Below, one piece after another: positions 1 through 11,458 of a stretch of 64,000 bases of DNA. The DNA is from Casuarina equisetifolia. Its lineage: Eukaryota > Streptophyta > Magnoliopsida > Fagales > Casuarinaceae. Each line of letters starts with the position of its first letter. Position 1 is the first letter of the stretch. Both the position numbers and the translations under genes were made by a program. Location: contig CM052354.1 of NCBI GenBank assembly GCA_028551475.1, forward strand, positions 28,729,258 to 28,793,257. The letters run 5' to 3'. Below the pieces are notes generated by a model. It saw nothing but the letters and a program-made list of their open reading frames with translations. It did no database searches and was not told the origin of the DNA.

Positions 1-1450
1 CGAAGTCAAAATAATTACTTCTTCAGGTATCTCCCACACTAGTAATCACATATACTTGGTATAAATACAATGAGCATTTTCTTACTAAGTAAGAAAAAAA
101 AAAAAAAAACAAGTTCCAGTTCTCTTCAATAGCCATAACTTCCCGTTTGAGATGATGACCCCACGCGATTGGCTGGCTATCAAGCAGCAACTAACAAGAA
201 AAAGCAATCAATGTTTATCCGATGCTGAAGATTCGAAATTCTGTCACTTCCAGTGTAACTCATACCTGACCTGGAGTTTTTGGAATTTCTGCTTTTCCCA
301 CTATTTGTCAGCAGATGGGTTTCCGTTCCCACCGACCGGACCAAGTGGGACGCTGACTATTGCCATCAAAGATAGCGATCTGTTATCTCTCTGTCACTTA
401 TAAGAAGATGCCACTATGAGCTTCGAATGATTCGGTCTCTGAAGAATAACCCAAGGCTCACTGATACGAAGATGCCATTATATGCTTCGGATGGTTCGGC
501 GAAGCATAACCCAAAACTTCAAAAAGAAAATAGTAGACAATGGTATTCGATGGTAAAAGCAGTCCTCAAGTACCAAGGAGCAACCAAAGAGTCATCAAGT
601 CGTGCTGTGTAGAACCCTCTGCAATTTAGTACTTCATTCATATTTACACATCAGAACCGTTCTCTCGGAAACCTGAAATATTTAAATCCACATCTTTCTC
701 CTTTCTAGAACCACGGAGACGAATAGTCACCAAAGACGACATCTGTGTTGTAATGCTCAGCTGTAGGTCGCATGTAACGGGCTTAAGAGTAATTGAGGGG
801 CTTAAGAGTAAGAGTAACGGGCTTACATCACACCACCACCTTAGAATTTGGAAAAAAGAAAGGGATAAAAGCCAAGAAAAAGATAGTTTTATTGTTTCTC
901 CTTTTTTTAAAACCTAGTTTATGAGGAAGACTTACTCTTATATTTAGAAACCCAATATTCTCTTCTTCTCAACAATCAATCCAACCTGAGTCGACTTAAC
1001 CTCTACACACATCGGCTTTGATCCATTTTCATTCAGTCTTCCTTAAACTTTGATACCAGTTTATAGTGTTACTAAGCTTTGTCCTTCTTTAAAAGTTAGT
1101 TCATTAGAAACATTTATCCTCACACTTATAAATTTAATATTTGTTTCTTTTTTATTTGATGTGAGACTCTTTTCAACAAAAAATGCAACTTGCTAGTCAG
1201 CTTCCAAGGTTGAGATACTTCAATTCACTCCATGGTGGCCCGTCGTGGAAAAATGAAAGAAAGAAAGAGGAAGAAATACGTCTTAACAGGAGTCCACAAA
1301 GAAAAAACGGATCAGTTTGCGTAAACCATAAGCCAAAAGACTTAAAGACTAACTTATTGGTTGGAACTACCGTATAGTTTCCAGGGGGACCATTTTCAGC
1401 TACTTAACTGAGTTGACTTCCTGGGGGAGTTCCTCTCCCATTTTGATAGC
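1..1450. other. Intergenic sequence upstream of ATPase-like copy 1
   Basis: I see no supported gene here. Short reading frames lack conserved motifs. An imperfect tandem repeat of roughly 55 bases lies at about 405-520 (shared core cttcgaatgattcgg / cttcggatggttcgg followed by ataacccaa). The phrase gggcttaagagtaa recurs at about 778-830. From about 1190 to the first leader exon the sequence aligns discontinuously with 10970-11140, the region upstream of ATPase-like copy 2, so the duplicated unit includes its promoter side. Confidence 0.6.
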
Positions 1451-1782
1451 TTAGAGTATAAGCGCCACGGAAGTGAATGCACGCGCTACTGATCTCTATT
1501 TAGTGCCGCGAGACTGGAGTGACCCGCATTGGCTTGCTCGAGCTTGAATAGGCGACAGAGAGAGAGAGAGAATCTCAAGAGTTTCTCAATCTTCAGGCAA
1601 CTCCTTTTGCGAATGTTTATATTTGAATCAGTTTAATTTTTGTGTTCTTCATTCTCTCGCTCGACAGTTTTCTCTATGAAACTGTTTCATTAATTACCAA
1701 TTTAGATTTTTGGTTTTGTCTAACAAAAAAGTTGTATTCCCCGGACAGGTTCAATATTGTCTGCCACAGTCCGACCTGCCAT

Positions 1783-1928
1783 ATGTCAACCACGAACTCC
1801 GTCTCAGATGGGAACCTTGAGACCTCTTATCAAAGATAGATGAGGCTGAAGAGGGTTCTCTTGACAGTGACAGAGACTCATCATCTACTTCCTCCTTCCT
1901 TGTTATTAACTTCGAAGAATCAGGAGCT
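1783..1928 (+). pseudogene. Broken first coding exon of ATPase-like copy 1
   Basis: This stretch is paralogous to coding exon 1 of the second ATPase-like gene (11459-11599). Both begin ATGTCAACCACGA and end at a GT donor (gtgagt at 1929; gtaagt at 11600). The second copy is 141 bases and open. This copy is 146 bases, so the frame shifts, and it meets a TAG after 18 codons. Spliced to the acceptor at 2887-2888 it cannot deliver an open frame, so translation of copy 1 must begin at the internal ATG at 2901 or be abolished. The upstream leader donor is also weakened: cttcag is followed by gcaact instead of the gtaagt of copy 2. Confidence 0.75.
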
Positions 1929-2900
1929 GTGAGTTTTCTATTCGTCTTCCTCTCACTCTTCGCCTTCTATACTGTAACTTTGGTTTGTGTTAAGATCATA
2001 TACTTATACGTAGCAAAGAAACTCTTAATTGTGTAATTTTTCTTAAGTTTTGCTAATAAGATTGCAATATCAATTCTTTTGTTTTGAAATCATCTTTTAT
2101 TATGTTTAACTTTTATATAGTAAATGTAAGTTAAAAAAATATCTTTTGTAACCAAATATCTTTCTTTAGTTATTTTAAACATTCATTGTAATTTTTTATT
2201 CCATCCTCCAATATGATGTTAGATACCATTTTGAGTAAAAATAGTCTTCCAAGTCATCTTTGTCTACGTACATTAAAAAAAAGAAGGATAATTCATGTTT
2301 TTAACTTAAGATAGACAAAAATCATAATATAAATTAACTAAAAAAATTATCATACAAGTCCTTCTATTGTAAAAAGTTAATCTTGACAAATTAGTCATCA
2401 AATAAAATTTTATTTATTGATATAATCAGTCCAAATTACATCACACCATCTACTTCTTCATTAATTAGTCAAAATTCCTTATAAATTTTGTTGTAATACT
2501 AGGTAGACTTAAAACTAAGATAAGAATTGACCTTAATTTAAGTATACTTCTCTAATTTTATGTCATGGAACTTTTTATATCAAGTTGCATTATTATTTGA
2601 AGATGTGGTTTAGACATGAAATTTTGCTGTATTGATTCTTTTTTTTTTTGGGAGTTTTGTGTGCTCCTATGCCATCAAGCAAATTAATGAGAAGGAAAAA
2701 AAACAAAGGTGACAAGAGCCGTTAGAAAACAGATTGTACTTGGACTAATCGAATAATATATAGCCTGGTCCCATCCGTCCTGTCTCTTTCCGCTGATAGT
2801 GGGATTTGGACCCTATTTCTTATCATTTGTTTTTCTGTGATAGAAAATAAGAACTAACATTTTGATTACTTGTTTTGTTTTAAATTAGAAAACAGAAATT

Positions 2901-5162
2901 ATGCAAAGTGAGGAAGCATTTTCCGCCGTTCCTTATATGTCCATTAATATGGACACGGATGATGGGAAGCTCCAACAAGCAGACATTTCCAGGATTCTGA
3001 AAGAGAAGGATTTTGATTCCTTACAGATTCTTGGAGACGTCCAGGGAATTGCAGAGGCTTTGGGTGCTGATTTAGAAAACGGGCTCCCGGGTGATGAGCC
3101 ACGCCACGCCGACACAGTATCCTTAACTCAGAATCCAACACAGGACTTCTTTGTCCGTCTCCTAAAAGCTTGCAATGATTATACTGTTTGGCTTCTATTC
3201 TTGGATGCAGCGCTTTTACTTTCCTTTGGCATCAAAGGCATGGCCGGTGCTTTGCGCGATGGGTTCATTACGATCGCTGTTACCATTCTGATTGTGGTCG
3301 TGAATTACCTCGAGCTCTCCCTTTCGAAAATGTCAGGACAACGCAAAATGTTGGAAATACCTCGAAAAGTTGTAGTCAAGAGAGGAGGACGTAAAAAGGA
3401 AGTAACTAGTTCTGATGTTTTAGTAGGTGACATTGTGCCCCTTGAGGCGGGGCACCTGGTCCCTGCTGATGGATTATTCTTCAAATCTGGCCAATCCTTT
3501 AACCTGGAATTGGATGACGGGTCAATCATTGATGCGAACCAGCCATTTTTGTTCTTTGGTGCAAAGGTGACTTGTGGATCTGGTGGCATGCTAGTTACAT
3601 CTGTGGGCTCTGATACAACATTGGGCCATTTAATGACCCAGGTTACACATGACCCTACAACAACCCCATTACCAACAGTGCTTGACAAGGTCAATACGGC
3701 GTTACAGATTATCGGGCTTTTGATCCCTATCCTCGTCCTTATGGTGCTGTTCCTCCGTTTGAAACTTGGAGATGACCATGTTCACACTGAGGTAACACAA
3801 ATTAAGAGGAAACCGGGTCCAATAGAGGACGCGGTCAAAGGACTTTTCATGAAATCCAATGGGAAGTTCAATACCTTAATATCCACGCTTATCATGTCAC
3901 TGATTGGAGTAAAGGGAGGAATACCTTATGTTATAACACGATGCATTATTTACTGGGGGAAGAAGATGTTGTCTGACAAGGCCTTTGCCCAAGAACCTTT
4001 GGCATGGCTCACCATGGGTTCAGTTTCAACTATCTGCATTGACAAAGCTAGGTGGCTAAAACTGAACCGATGGGTGGTTGGCATGGAGGCTCTGAGACAT
4101 GCGGGGATTAACCTGATATTGGTGGCCGATGATCAAGCCCCTGGATTGGAAGCCCTAGGTTTTGAGTCAAATGGATTGGTGCTTGCTGGTGAAACCTTTC
4201 GCAATTACAGCAATGAGGAGAGGATGAATGAAGTAGATAGTATCATCGTGGTGGAATGCTGCTCGCCTTCTGATAAGCTCCTTTTGATGCAGTGTTTGAC
4301 GAAAAAAGGCAAGAGAGTGGCGATGGTTGGAGGGAAAACAAACGAGATTCCAGCTCTGAAAGAAGCCGACGTGGGGATTGTGATGGAGACTTGTAGTAGT
4401 GAACTGGCCAGAGAAGGTTCTGACATGATCATAAGGGATGATGATTTCAGTTACTTGGTCAACATGGTAAGCTGTGGAAGATGTACATATGACAACCTTC
4501 AAAAATATATCCAATTTGAGCTGGTCATGTCCATGGCTGCGTTGTTGATATCCATCATCACAGCCGTATCTTTTGAATACTCTCCAATTTCAGCGATCCA
4601 AATGCTATGGGCAAACACCATTGCCACCTTTCTGGGTGGCCTTGCATTAATGACGGAACCACCAACAAAGAAGCTGATGGACATGCCGCCAGTAAGTCAA
4701 ACTGAGCCGTTCATCACCAAAGCTATGTGGCGAAACATCATCGGTCAAGCTCTATCTCAGACTTTGATATTAGTCTTCCTCCAATCTAAGGGGCAAGCCA
4801 TTCTGGGTATCAGCAAGAAGGTCGATGAAACCATTATCTTTAATACTTTTGTTCTCTGCCAGGTATTTAATATAATCAATGCAAGGGAGCAGGAGAAGAC
4901 CAACGTTTTCAGGGGCATTCATCACAATCCATGGCTTTGGGTAGCAGCGGGTGGCATTCTGGTGCTGCAGGTGAATTTTATTGAGATTACACATATCCTT
5001 ACTGGCAATGAAAGTTTGAGTTGGCTGGAGTGGTTGGTCTGTGTTCTAAATGGGATGATTCTCTTGGTAATCGATTGGGCTACAAAACGCACCTCAGGCT
5101 GCATCATGGATGGCTTCACAGGACCCTTTCTGCTCTGCATGGGAACTATTATGGATGCATAA
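2901..5162 (+). CDS. P2B Ca2+-ATPase-like protein, catalytically dead, copy 1
   Basis: Encodes 753 residues related to plant plasma-membrane-type autoinhibited Ca2+-ATPases of the ACA12/ACA13 kind; the main exon is uninterrupted, as in those genes. The pre-M1 segment (LKEKDFDSLQILG, about 33-45), actuator-domain remains (about 155-245), the core of the P domain and the C-terminal membrane helices (about 540-725) are recognisable. The catalytic parts are gone. The actuator TGES loop is missing (LDDGSIIDANQPF, about 204-216). PEGLP in M4 reads KGGIP (338-342). DKTGT reads DKARW (381-385). The hinge GDGxND reads GGKTNE (477-482). The M6 Asp of the N-D calcium site is replaced (ANTIATFLG). Only about 15 residues separate the phosphorylation site from the later P domain, so the nucleotide-binding domain is absent, which explains 753 versus about 1000 residues. 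Ion pumping is not expected; a regulatory or scaffold role is conjecture. The ATG at 2901 is chosen because the upstream exon is frameshifted. Confidence 0.8.
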   Translation: MQSEEAFSAVPYMSINMDTDDGKLQQADISRILKEKDFDSLQILGDVQGIAEALGADLENGLPGDEPRHADTVSLTQNPTQDFFVRLLKACNDYTVWLLFLDAALLLSFGIKGMAGALRDGFITIAVTILIVVVNYLELSLSKMSGQRKMLEIPRKVVVKRGGRKKEVTSSDVLVGDIVPLEAGHLVPADGLFFKSGQSFNLELDDGSIIDANQPFLFFGAKVTCGSGGMLVTSVGSDTTLGHLMTQVTHDPTTTPLPTVLDKVNTALQIIGLLIPILVLMVLFLRLKLGDDHVHTEVTQIKRKPGPIEDAVKGLFMKSNGKFNTLISTLIMSLIGVKGGIPYVITRCIIYWGKKMLSDKAFAQEPLAWLTMGSVSTICIDKARWLKLNRWVVGMEALRHAGINLILVADDQAPGLEALGFESNGLVLAGETFRNYSNEERMNEVDSIIVVECCSPSDKLLLMQCLTKKGKRVAMVGGKTNEIPALKEADVGIVMETCSSELAREGSDMIIRDDDFSYLVNMVSCGRCTYDNLQKYIQFELVMSMAALLISIITAVSFEYSPISAIQMLWANTIATFLGGLALMTEPPTKKLMDMPPVSQTEPFITKAMWRNIIGQALSQTLILVFLQSKGQAILGISKKVDETIIFNTFVLCQVFNIINAREQEKTNVFRGIHHNPWLWVAAGGILVLQVNFIEITHILTGNESLSWLEWLVCVLNGMILLVIDWATKRTSGCIMDGFTGPFLLCMGTIMDA

Positions 5163-5700
5163 TGGATAGCTTCACTGCACCACTTGTTTTCCGCATGGAA
5201 AGCTTCTATTCCATCCATATCTATTTGCAATATGCAACTGTGTAATATATAATAGTTATTTCTACGTAAGCTGGGAGTGCTCCTTTTTTTTTTTTTTTTT
5301 GGCTTTTAATCATGAATCTCCTTTTAAGGTTGCTATGGTTTGTGTTCCTGTTGTATTTTCTAGCTTATAAAAAAGAATAAGTAAAAAATTACTATGTTTA
5401 AGTGTTTGTCTTTGTATGTCAGGTTGTAAAAATTTCGTTGTGATGATATATTTTCCTATCTTGGATTTTTCCTATAAGCACCATAAAACTTTAAGAAACT
5501 TAAATAATTAGAAAGATCATTTCCATTTAAAAAATGTTAAAGAATATCAATTTCTCTTATTTATGAAGAGAACTTTCAAATAAGATTTAAGTAATATAAA
5601 ACTTATGCACATTATTTTGACAAACTTGACAACAATGAAGTTAGATATTTCAATACTTAATTAAAAAAAGAAAGCTTCAACAAAAAAGAAAATTAGATAT
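5163..5700. other. 3' flank of ATPase-like copy 1
   Basis: AT-rich non-coding sequence with a poly-T run at about 5285-5301. No gene is seen. The distal part shares phrases such as ttagatatttcaat with the flank of copy 2 near 15360, so the duplicated unit extends past the stop codon. Confidence 0.5.
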
Positions 5701-6330
5701 GAACAATCTAAAGTAGAGCACCCGCTTGCTTACAAATTAGAGATTTTGACCAAACTATAAATGTACTAAATTTCAGTTAACAAAGGGGAAAAAAAGAACA
5801 TAAAAAGTTTGTGAAGTACAATCATAGGAAAAGAGAGACCTTTATAGAATTAAGCAATATCGTGGACAGGCAAATTTAATGAGGAAGTGGTGTCTTTTGC
5901 AAAGAATAAACGTATAAAGCTTGGACAAACGTCCAAATAATGGAATGTTACCTCGTACACAGAACCAGTGCTTATCAAAAAATTAACAAGAACGTTCACA
6001 GAAAGAAATCAAAGATCGAGAAATGCTTCGAAAACATATAACTTATTCCGGGACTCACACTTCGGTCTGCAACGGATGAAAGTGAAGCATAGCATACAAA
6101 TGGCGTTACCTGAGGTTCGATGAGTTTGTGATCTGAGAAGCGCCGTCAGATTTGGAGAATTCGTAGAGGTCAAACCTCTTTCATCAGCGATCCGCCGACC
6201 TCAACGTCCGGTTCTGTCTCTCTGTTTGTTTGGTTTTTTGGCCTGAGCAGCAGTCTTGACTTCCTTGAGTGCAAAAGTCAGTCAATCACGTTGCTTCCTT
6301 CTTCTTGCCAGGCGTTCCTAAAAGTCCGCT
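5700..6330 (-). repeat. Leader-like dispersed module, copy 1
   Basis: Member of a dispersed family also found at about 15480-16100, 22065-22560, 27395-27780 and 30835-31110. Read on the minus strand it runs from a C/T-rich stretch through a conserved block (gaggtttgacctct) to a CAG|GTAA splice-donor-like site (here about 6109-6110), then into sequence resembling a leader intron. It has no long open frame. The copies resemble a 5' leader exon plus the start of its intron. Here it lies antisense, 3' of ATPase-like copy 1, with no obvious minus-strand gene attached. Confidence 0.6.
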
Positions 6331-6812
6331 CTACTTTTCTTGCCGACTGATTACAGCATCTTACTATAACGGGCCGTTTAAAGGAGAATGCACTTAGGCA
6401 TGGGCTGGGTTTCTATAATATCATATGCATCACAAGACTAATCTTTTCTTCTTCTCGACAGTACTCATTTAAAAAAAAAAAAAAAACACCAGAGATTGAT
6501 ACAAAAGATACGATGTAAGTGTGACTCTTCAAAACTGACTAAAAAGCAAGCACAATGTTCATTGCCATCTTTCTCCGACGCAGCCACCTTCAACCATGTT
6601 ACCTTCTCCTTCTACAAAAACACTCACTGCCTACATGCTACCTCATTATGCTCTTTTAGTTGCATCTCATGTACTGATCTTCTTATTTACAGTACAACTA
6701 AGACAGAACCATTCATCCATTTGAGCTAGGACCTCATTACCTATGGAATAAGATACGCAATAAATGTAAAGTAAGGAGATACTTAACATGATACTTGTTA
6801 CCGGATTATAGG

Positions 6813-7130
6813 ATGAGTGGAATTAACTAGATAACAAGTTTAGGCTTTTTGACAAAGTAGTTACCCTTGTTACAATGGTATTAGGGTAGGCTTCCCTGTC
6901 TCGAGTTTGAGTCTACACCTACAGACCCAGAAAAAACGGCTACTAGTTGATTTAAAGGTGGATCCCCTCCATCGATGTTGCAGCTAGCTTGGAGTGGCAA
7001 AAAGGCTAGATAAGTTGTTAGGACGATGGATCGGACGCGTAATGGTATGTTACCAGCCTATGAGATGAGTGCGATTAACAGGCTTAATACTTTTAACAAA
7101 GTGGTCACACTTGTTCCAATATTAATCAGT
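6813..7130. repeat. Pair of degenerate LTR-end-like direct repeats
   Basis: Two imperfect direct repeats (about 6813-6887 and 7060-7127) share gatgagtg, attaac, acaaagtagttac/acaaagtggtcac and cttgtt. The first continues into caatggtattagggt, which resembles the TGGTATCAGAGC initiator-Met primer-binding site that follows a plant LTR. This suggests a decayed retroelement, but no gag or pol reading frame remains. The rest of 6330-8500 shows no gene. Confidence 0.35.
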
Positions 7131-8499
7131 TTCTCATTGCTATTTCTTAGCAAACATTTCCACCATATCAACACTCATTAACAGTTCATGTAAGCATTAT
7201 TTATAACTTAAATATGTTATTTCATATTATTACTCATAATTATTTTTTGTGGACTGATTTTTTGTAGTTTTCTATACTCTAAACAAAATGAAAATTTAAA
7301 AAGAATTATTGCCTTATGCTATTAATATTCTCATATGTATTCTCCCTTGCTTTTGTCTGTGTGTGTATATATATTGTAGAAAATCTAGTTTGTTCCGCTG
7401 TGTTTCTAGATCATACATAAAAATAGTATTACGTCTAGCCGGCCAGAAGACCCGTAAGTGATATTGGAACTCGAAAGTCTGCATGAGGAAATTGTCTTAT
7501 TCACGGAGCCAATCCCCTCGTACGACCATCAGCCCGTTTTTATTGGTGGTAGTGAACGTCGATCGACGGCGAAGGCCACTAGAAACTCAGATCTGGGCCC
7601 CAAAAGTTAACCTAAAATACCGACAAAGAGCAGGACCCCAAATGCTTATGAAGAGACAAATAATATATGATTCTCTTCATCGTGTTCCCAGATGTTATCT
7701 TTAGATTCAGATATTCTTGTTTTCCTTTTTATTAGGGTAGGTCGCTGTCTTTTGTATGATGTATTGAAAACTTTAGTTCAATTTTGAGCCTTTAAAGATA
7801 TACTCAAAATGTGAGAAATGTCTATTCTATTTTGTACAATCCTAATTCCACAATATATTTAGTATGCAAAAAGTATTAATGAAAAAAGTCTTAGATAAAA
7901 AAGATATAATATTTAAAAATATTTAAATAAAAAAAATCTTCTAACTTATAAGTAACTTTCGGATTAAGACTTTTCAGTTTTTTAATAAAAAGCTTTGTCA
8001 ACTTTTCAAGGACAGCAGCCATGATGGAGCCCCAGAGTATCAACAAAGGATTTTGTCCCACGAGCAAAAGCTCCGAGATCTTACATCAGTGACTAACCTA
8101 CCGACCTTTGAATATGATTAATCTTATCACTTATCTTTTTGCTTCTGACTAGGCTTACAAGTTGAAAACTAACAATAAAGCGGATTAATAGTAGACCCTT
8201 AACAGTAATCTTTAATCGTGGTCCGGTAAAAATTAAGTATTCATGATTATCTTGACTGTGTTAGAAGACTCCACAGCATAATATGAATCATCTGATCTCT
8301 CTCTTTCTCATTTCCTTCGCTTTCCATGCTAATCATTTCTGTTGGGTTCAATTCAATACCCAGAAATATTGATGTTCGCCGAATCGATTTTCTGTTCTCT
8401 AGGCACGTTTTCCATATCGTTTGGCACTAGGAATTGTTTGAGAAAACTTTCTCTCATCCGGTGCTATTGTTTTTTATCGCAATAATTGAAAAAAAAAAA

Positions 8500-9440
8500 T
8501 GGATTGAAATGCCGCTCCAAAGTAGTCTTTTACATCAAACCATATGGTCAGTATTGGCCTAAGATTATTTTATATTATCTCATATATCAAGTGCGCTGTT
8601 TTTCTTCCCCCCAAAGCCCGAGTAAAAATTTGCTTAATTTATGACGCAGCTGCGATCGTTGCTTCACCATTGGGCGCCGCGCATTCGAATCTATTGGCGA
8701 TTATAATACTTACTAACTCTTTCAAAGATTGGTGCAGGAAGACGGCCGCGACCTGGTAACAGTTTGATGATAAGGATTCAGAGAAGTCGTTTCAGCAGGA
8801 GTTCCCACAGCCACGAAAAAGAAGCCTACCTAAAGCAATTCAAGGAACAGAGCTATTTCACACTTACATCTCACAATCCTAGCAGGTGATCAGTGAACGA
8901 AAGAAGATTGAAGATTGAATAGGTCGCCGGAAACCTAATTTCGTCGGAAATATCAAGAACACAGATAGAAATAAAATTTGATTTAATTGATGAATTCTGC
9001 CGCTTGATTACAATTGATACATTAGGGCTAATTTATAGAACTATACAAAGATTGAATTTGTAACAAAATTACAACAAAATCACGTTAACTGCAATTTGGA
9101 TTCGATGAGGATTTCAACCGATTTTGTTAGTTGGCGGCATCTAGAGTTTCCAGAGACGTCAGGGTCGCGTCAGGTCGATTGCGGGTTGAGTGTGGGTTGC
9201 CCTTGGGTTGATTCCGAACGGGATTACACACTTAGGTCACAGCAGCTGATGTGAAGTGTGCGTGACAGACTTCTCTAACAATTAGAATCCAGCTATGTCA
9301 CTCTGGTCTCTGCCTTTCTGGCCTGAGAACGATGGCTGTCGTGGTTAACGACTTTCATTCAAGGCAGAGTTCTTGGATAACCTTGCTGTTTAGGGTCTAC
9401 TTGAGCTTCTTGGGTCTCATCATTGGTCATCAACAACATA
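8500..9440. repeat. Duplicated 5'-flank and intron remnants of the ATPase-like locus
   Basis: Two blocks here have paralogues nearby. About 8500-8760 aligns with about 9925-10170 (shared words aaaatttgctta, gatgcagctgtgat/gacgcagctgcgat, tctttcaa). About 8790-8893 plus 9286-9420 aligns with about 11690-11910, inside the intron between coding exons 1 and 2 of copy 2 (ttcccac.gccacgaaaa, cctagcag, atccagc.atgtcact, taaccttgctgttt). The intervening promoter and exon are absent. This looks like debris of a further, deleted copy. The second block is split by a solo LTR. Confidence 0.55.
8894..9280 (-). mobile_element. Solo LTR (LTR retrotransposon remnant)
   Basis: A 387-base insertion interrupts sequence that is continuous in the paralogous block near 11780. 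It begins TG and ends CA on the + strand; read on the minus strand it starts TGTTAGAGAAG, a typical plant LTR opening. It is bordered by ATCAG (8889-8893) and ATTAG (9281-9285), a 5-base target-site duplication with one mismatch. No internal retroelement domain follows, so it is probably a solo LTR left by recombination. The superfamily is not determined; the short LTR would suit a Copia-type element. Confidence 0.7.
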
Positions 9441-11225
9441 AGCATGGCCATCAAGAGCCTAAAATATATATTTTATTATATAATTAATCTATCTAATGGC
9501 CAGTATTCAGGCTAAGAATTTTTTTGATATATTTTATTTCATAATTGCTGCGTAAAGTCAGTCAACGTCGTTCCTTACTTCCTCGTCCTTGTCAGTCATT
9601 CCGTAGCATACTTTCTTTTGCTTTCTATGTGAATCATGCGCATCATAGAGACGGCCTTCTAGAAGAGAAATGATTTTTTGATTCTTTGCGCACTTCGCTT
9701 GTACGAGTATGCATGAGGCCATGCGTCCCTGGATGTTCCGTTCGACGTCAAGTCCTTTGGATAACTTCATGGTTAAGGAACCTGAACCGGAACCGGTATA
9801 GAGAATCTTCATGGACCATAGCAAAAGAGTCCTTCGCTGCCACTTTTGACCACACCATTCTTGACTTGCATGCCGCTACATAATTGGAAAACCTGAGGTA
9901 AACAAATATTTTTCTCCCAATAATTGGATTGATATCCCATTACAAGCTGTCATTTCCGTTAAAAGACACGGTCAAAATTGGCTTGCCCTAGGTTTATTTT
10001 ATTTTATATCACTTGGAAGGCTGTTTTTTCTTCTTTCCACCGACCGACTAAAAATTTGCTTAGTTTGTGATGCAGCTGTGATTGTTACCTCTCTACGCAT
10101 AGTATACAGAAGATCGATCAGCAATCGAATCTAATGGTGCTAAAGGGGAGCTTACCAAGTCTTTCAACGGTCACTGTCACAACCCACCTGCCTTCCACTG
10201 GAAAAGTCAATAAAAAAGGTGTTCTAAACGTATTTAGTGTCAAATATGAGATTAAGAGGTTCTAAACAGTTTTATTCCCAACTGAGTTAAGTATTTATTA
10301 ACATAAGAGTATATTTTCAAACCATTTAATTGATGGGTAAAATTTGATTTTCTTTCATTGAAGTATCCTTATTTCAGGGATAATTTAGAATAATCCGGGA
10401 GTCATATAATGTTTACTAATAATCGCACACAATAACTATACCACAATGATCATCTCTTATTAAAGAAGGTAAAAAAAAAAAAAAAGCCTTGTTGGCACTG
10501 AAAACTCTGTAGAAGATTCTAAAGTTTGGCCTATAACAAAAAATGGTGGGGCAACTGGACGTCAAGTTCTAGAATTTCCTCATTTTCTATTATCTGTCGG
10601 CGATAGGGTCCGCTGACACATGGCAGGAGCAGCCGACGTGATCTCTCTGGCATCGCTGCAAAGGTGCAGTACGACGTTCCGATCATCTGAAGTCTGCTGA
10701 ATTACCAAATACTAAGATATAGGAAGCCATGATCAATCATCTCGGAAACTAATCGATAGGGATAATTCAATAGCGCTACCTCACCTGTCACTAGATAAGG
10801 ACAGTAAAAGCTGCTGCACTGAATCACATCTTTCTCTGCCGGCCTGCCAAGAGCCACGGAAAAACCTGCGCTGAAAGCTCAGCAATACGTAGCGAGCATG
10901 ACCTCAGAAGTAGTTGGGTCGCAATACGCCTCCTCGGCTCTCTGAAGGGAGAAGAAATGACGGGAACAAAGGACAAACAAAATACAACCTGCTGGTCCAG
11001 GCTTCAATGTGAAAACGCTTCCCAGCACTCCATGAAACCGACTTAGCAGGAGTGCACAAATAAAAAATATAAGTTTTTAACGAATAACGACTAAATTAGA
11101 ACTTCCGGATGGTTTTCAGGGGGTGCCCATTTTCTAGCTTGGAGTACAAGCTAGAAGTATCACTTCGGATAAGGGCCACGGTGGTGATTACCATTTAGTG
11201 GCAGAAGACTGAAAGTGACCCCCAT
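9440..11225. other. Non-coding region upstream of ATPase-like copy 2
   Basis: No supported gene. The stretch around 9545-9600 (agtcagtcaacg) resembles 6270-6310 and 16045-16085, so it may be another piece of the antisense module. About 9925-10170 is the partner of 8500-8760. From about 10970 the sequence follows the upstream region of copy 1 and probably contains the promoter of copy 2; no convincing TATA element could be assigned. Confidence 0.4.
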
Positions 11226-11425
11226 TGGTATGCTCGAGCTTGAATCGGCGATAGAGCGAGAGTGAGAGAGAGATCCTCTAGATCTTTTCAATCTTCAGGT
11301 AAGTCCTTTTGTGTGGTTACGTATTTGAATCAGTTCACCTTTGTGTTCTTCATTCTTTCTTTCGACCCTTTCTAAGAAACTGTTGTCTTGGCTTTGTTTG
11401 ACAAGAAGCTGTATTTCCCCGACAG
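11226..11425 (+). promoter_or_regulatory. 5' leader exon and leader intron of ATPase-like copy 2
   Basis: About 11226-11298 (gctcgagcttgaatcggcg, GA repeats, ending cttcag) is conserved with 1535-1596 upstream of copy 1. It ends at a good donor, gtaagt, at 11299. An acceptor (cccgacag) ends at 11425, 33 bases before the ATG at 11459. This suggests a non-coding leader exon and a 127-base leader intron. In copy 1 the matching donor reads gcaact. Confidence 0.5.
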
Positions 11426-11458
11426 GTTCATATAGACTGCCAAACTCGGACCGGCCAT

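Noticed and set aside
3305-3694. Antisense frames opposite the ATPase-like genes
   Set aside because: They follow codon structure of the sense gene and show no family motif.
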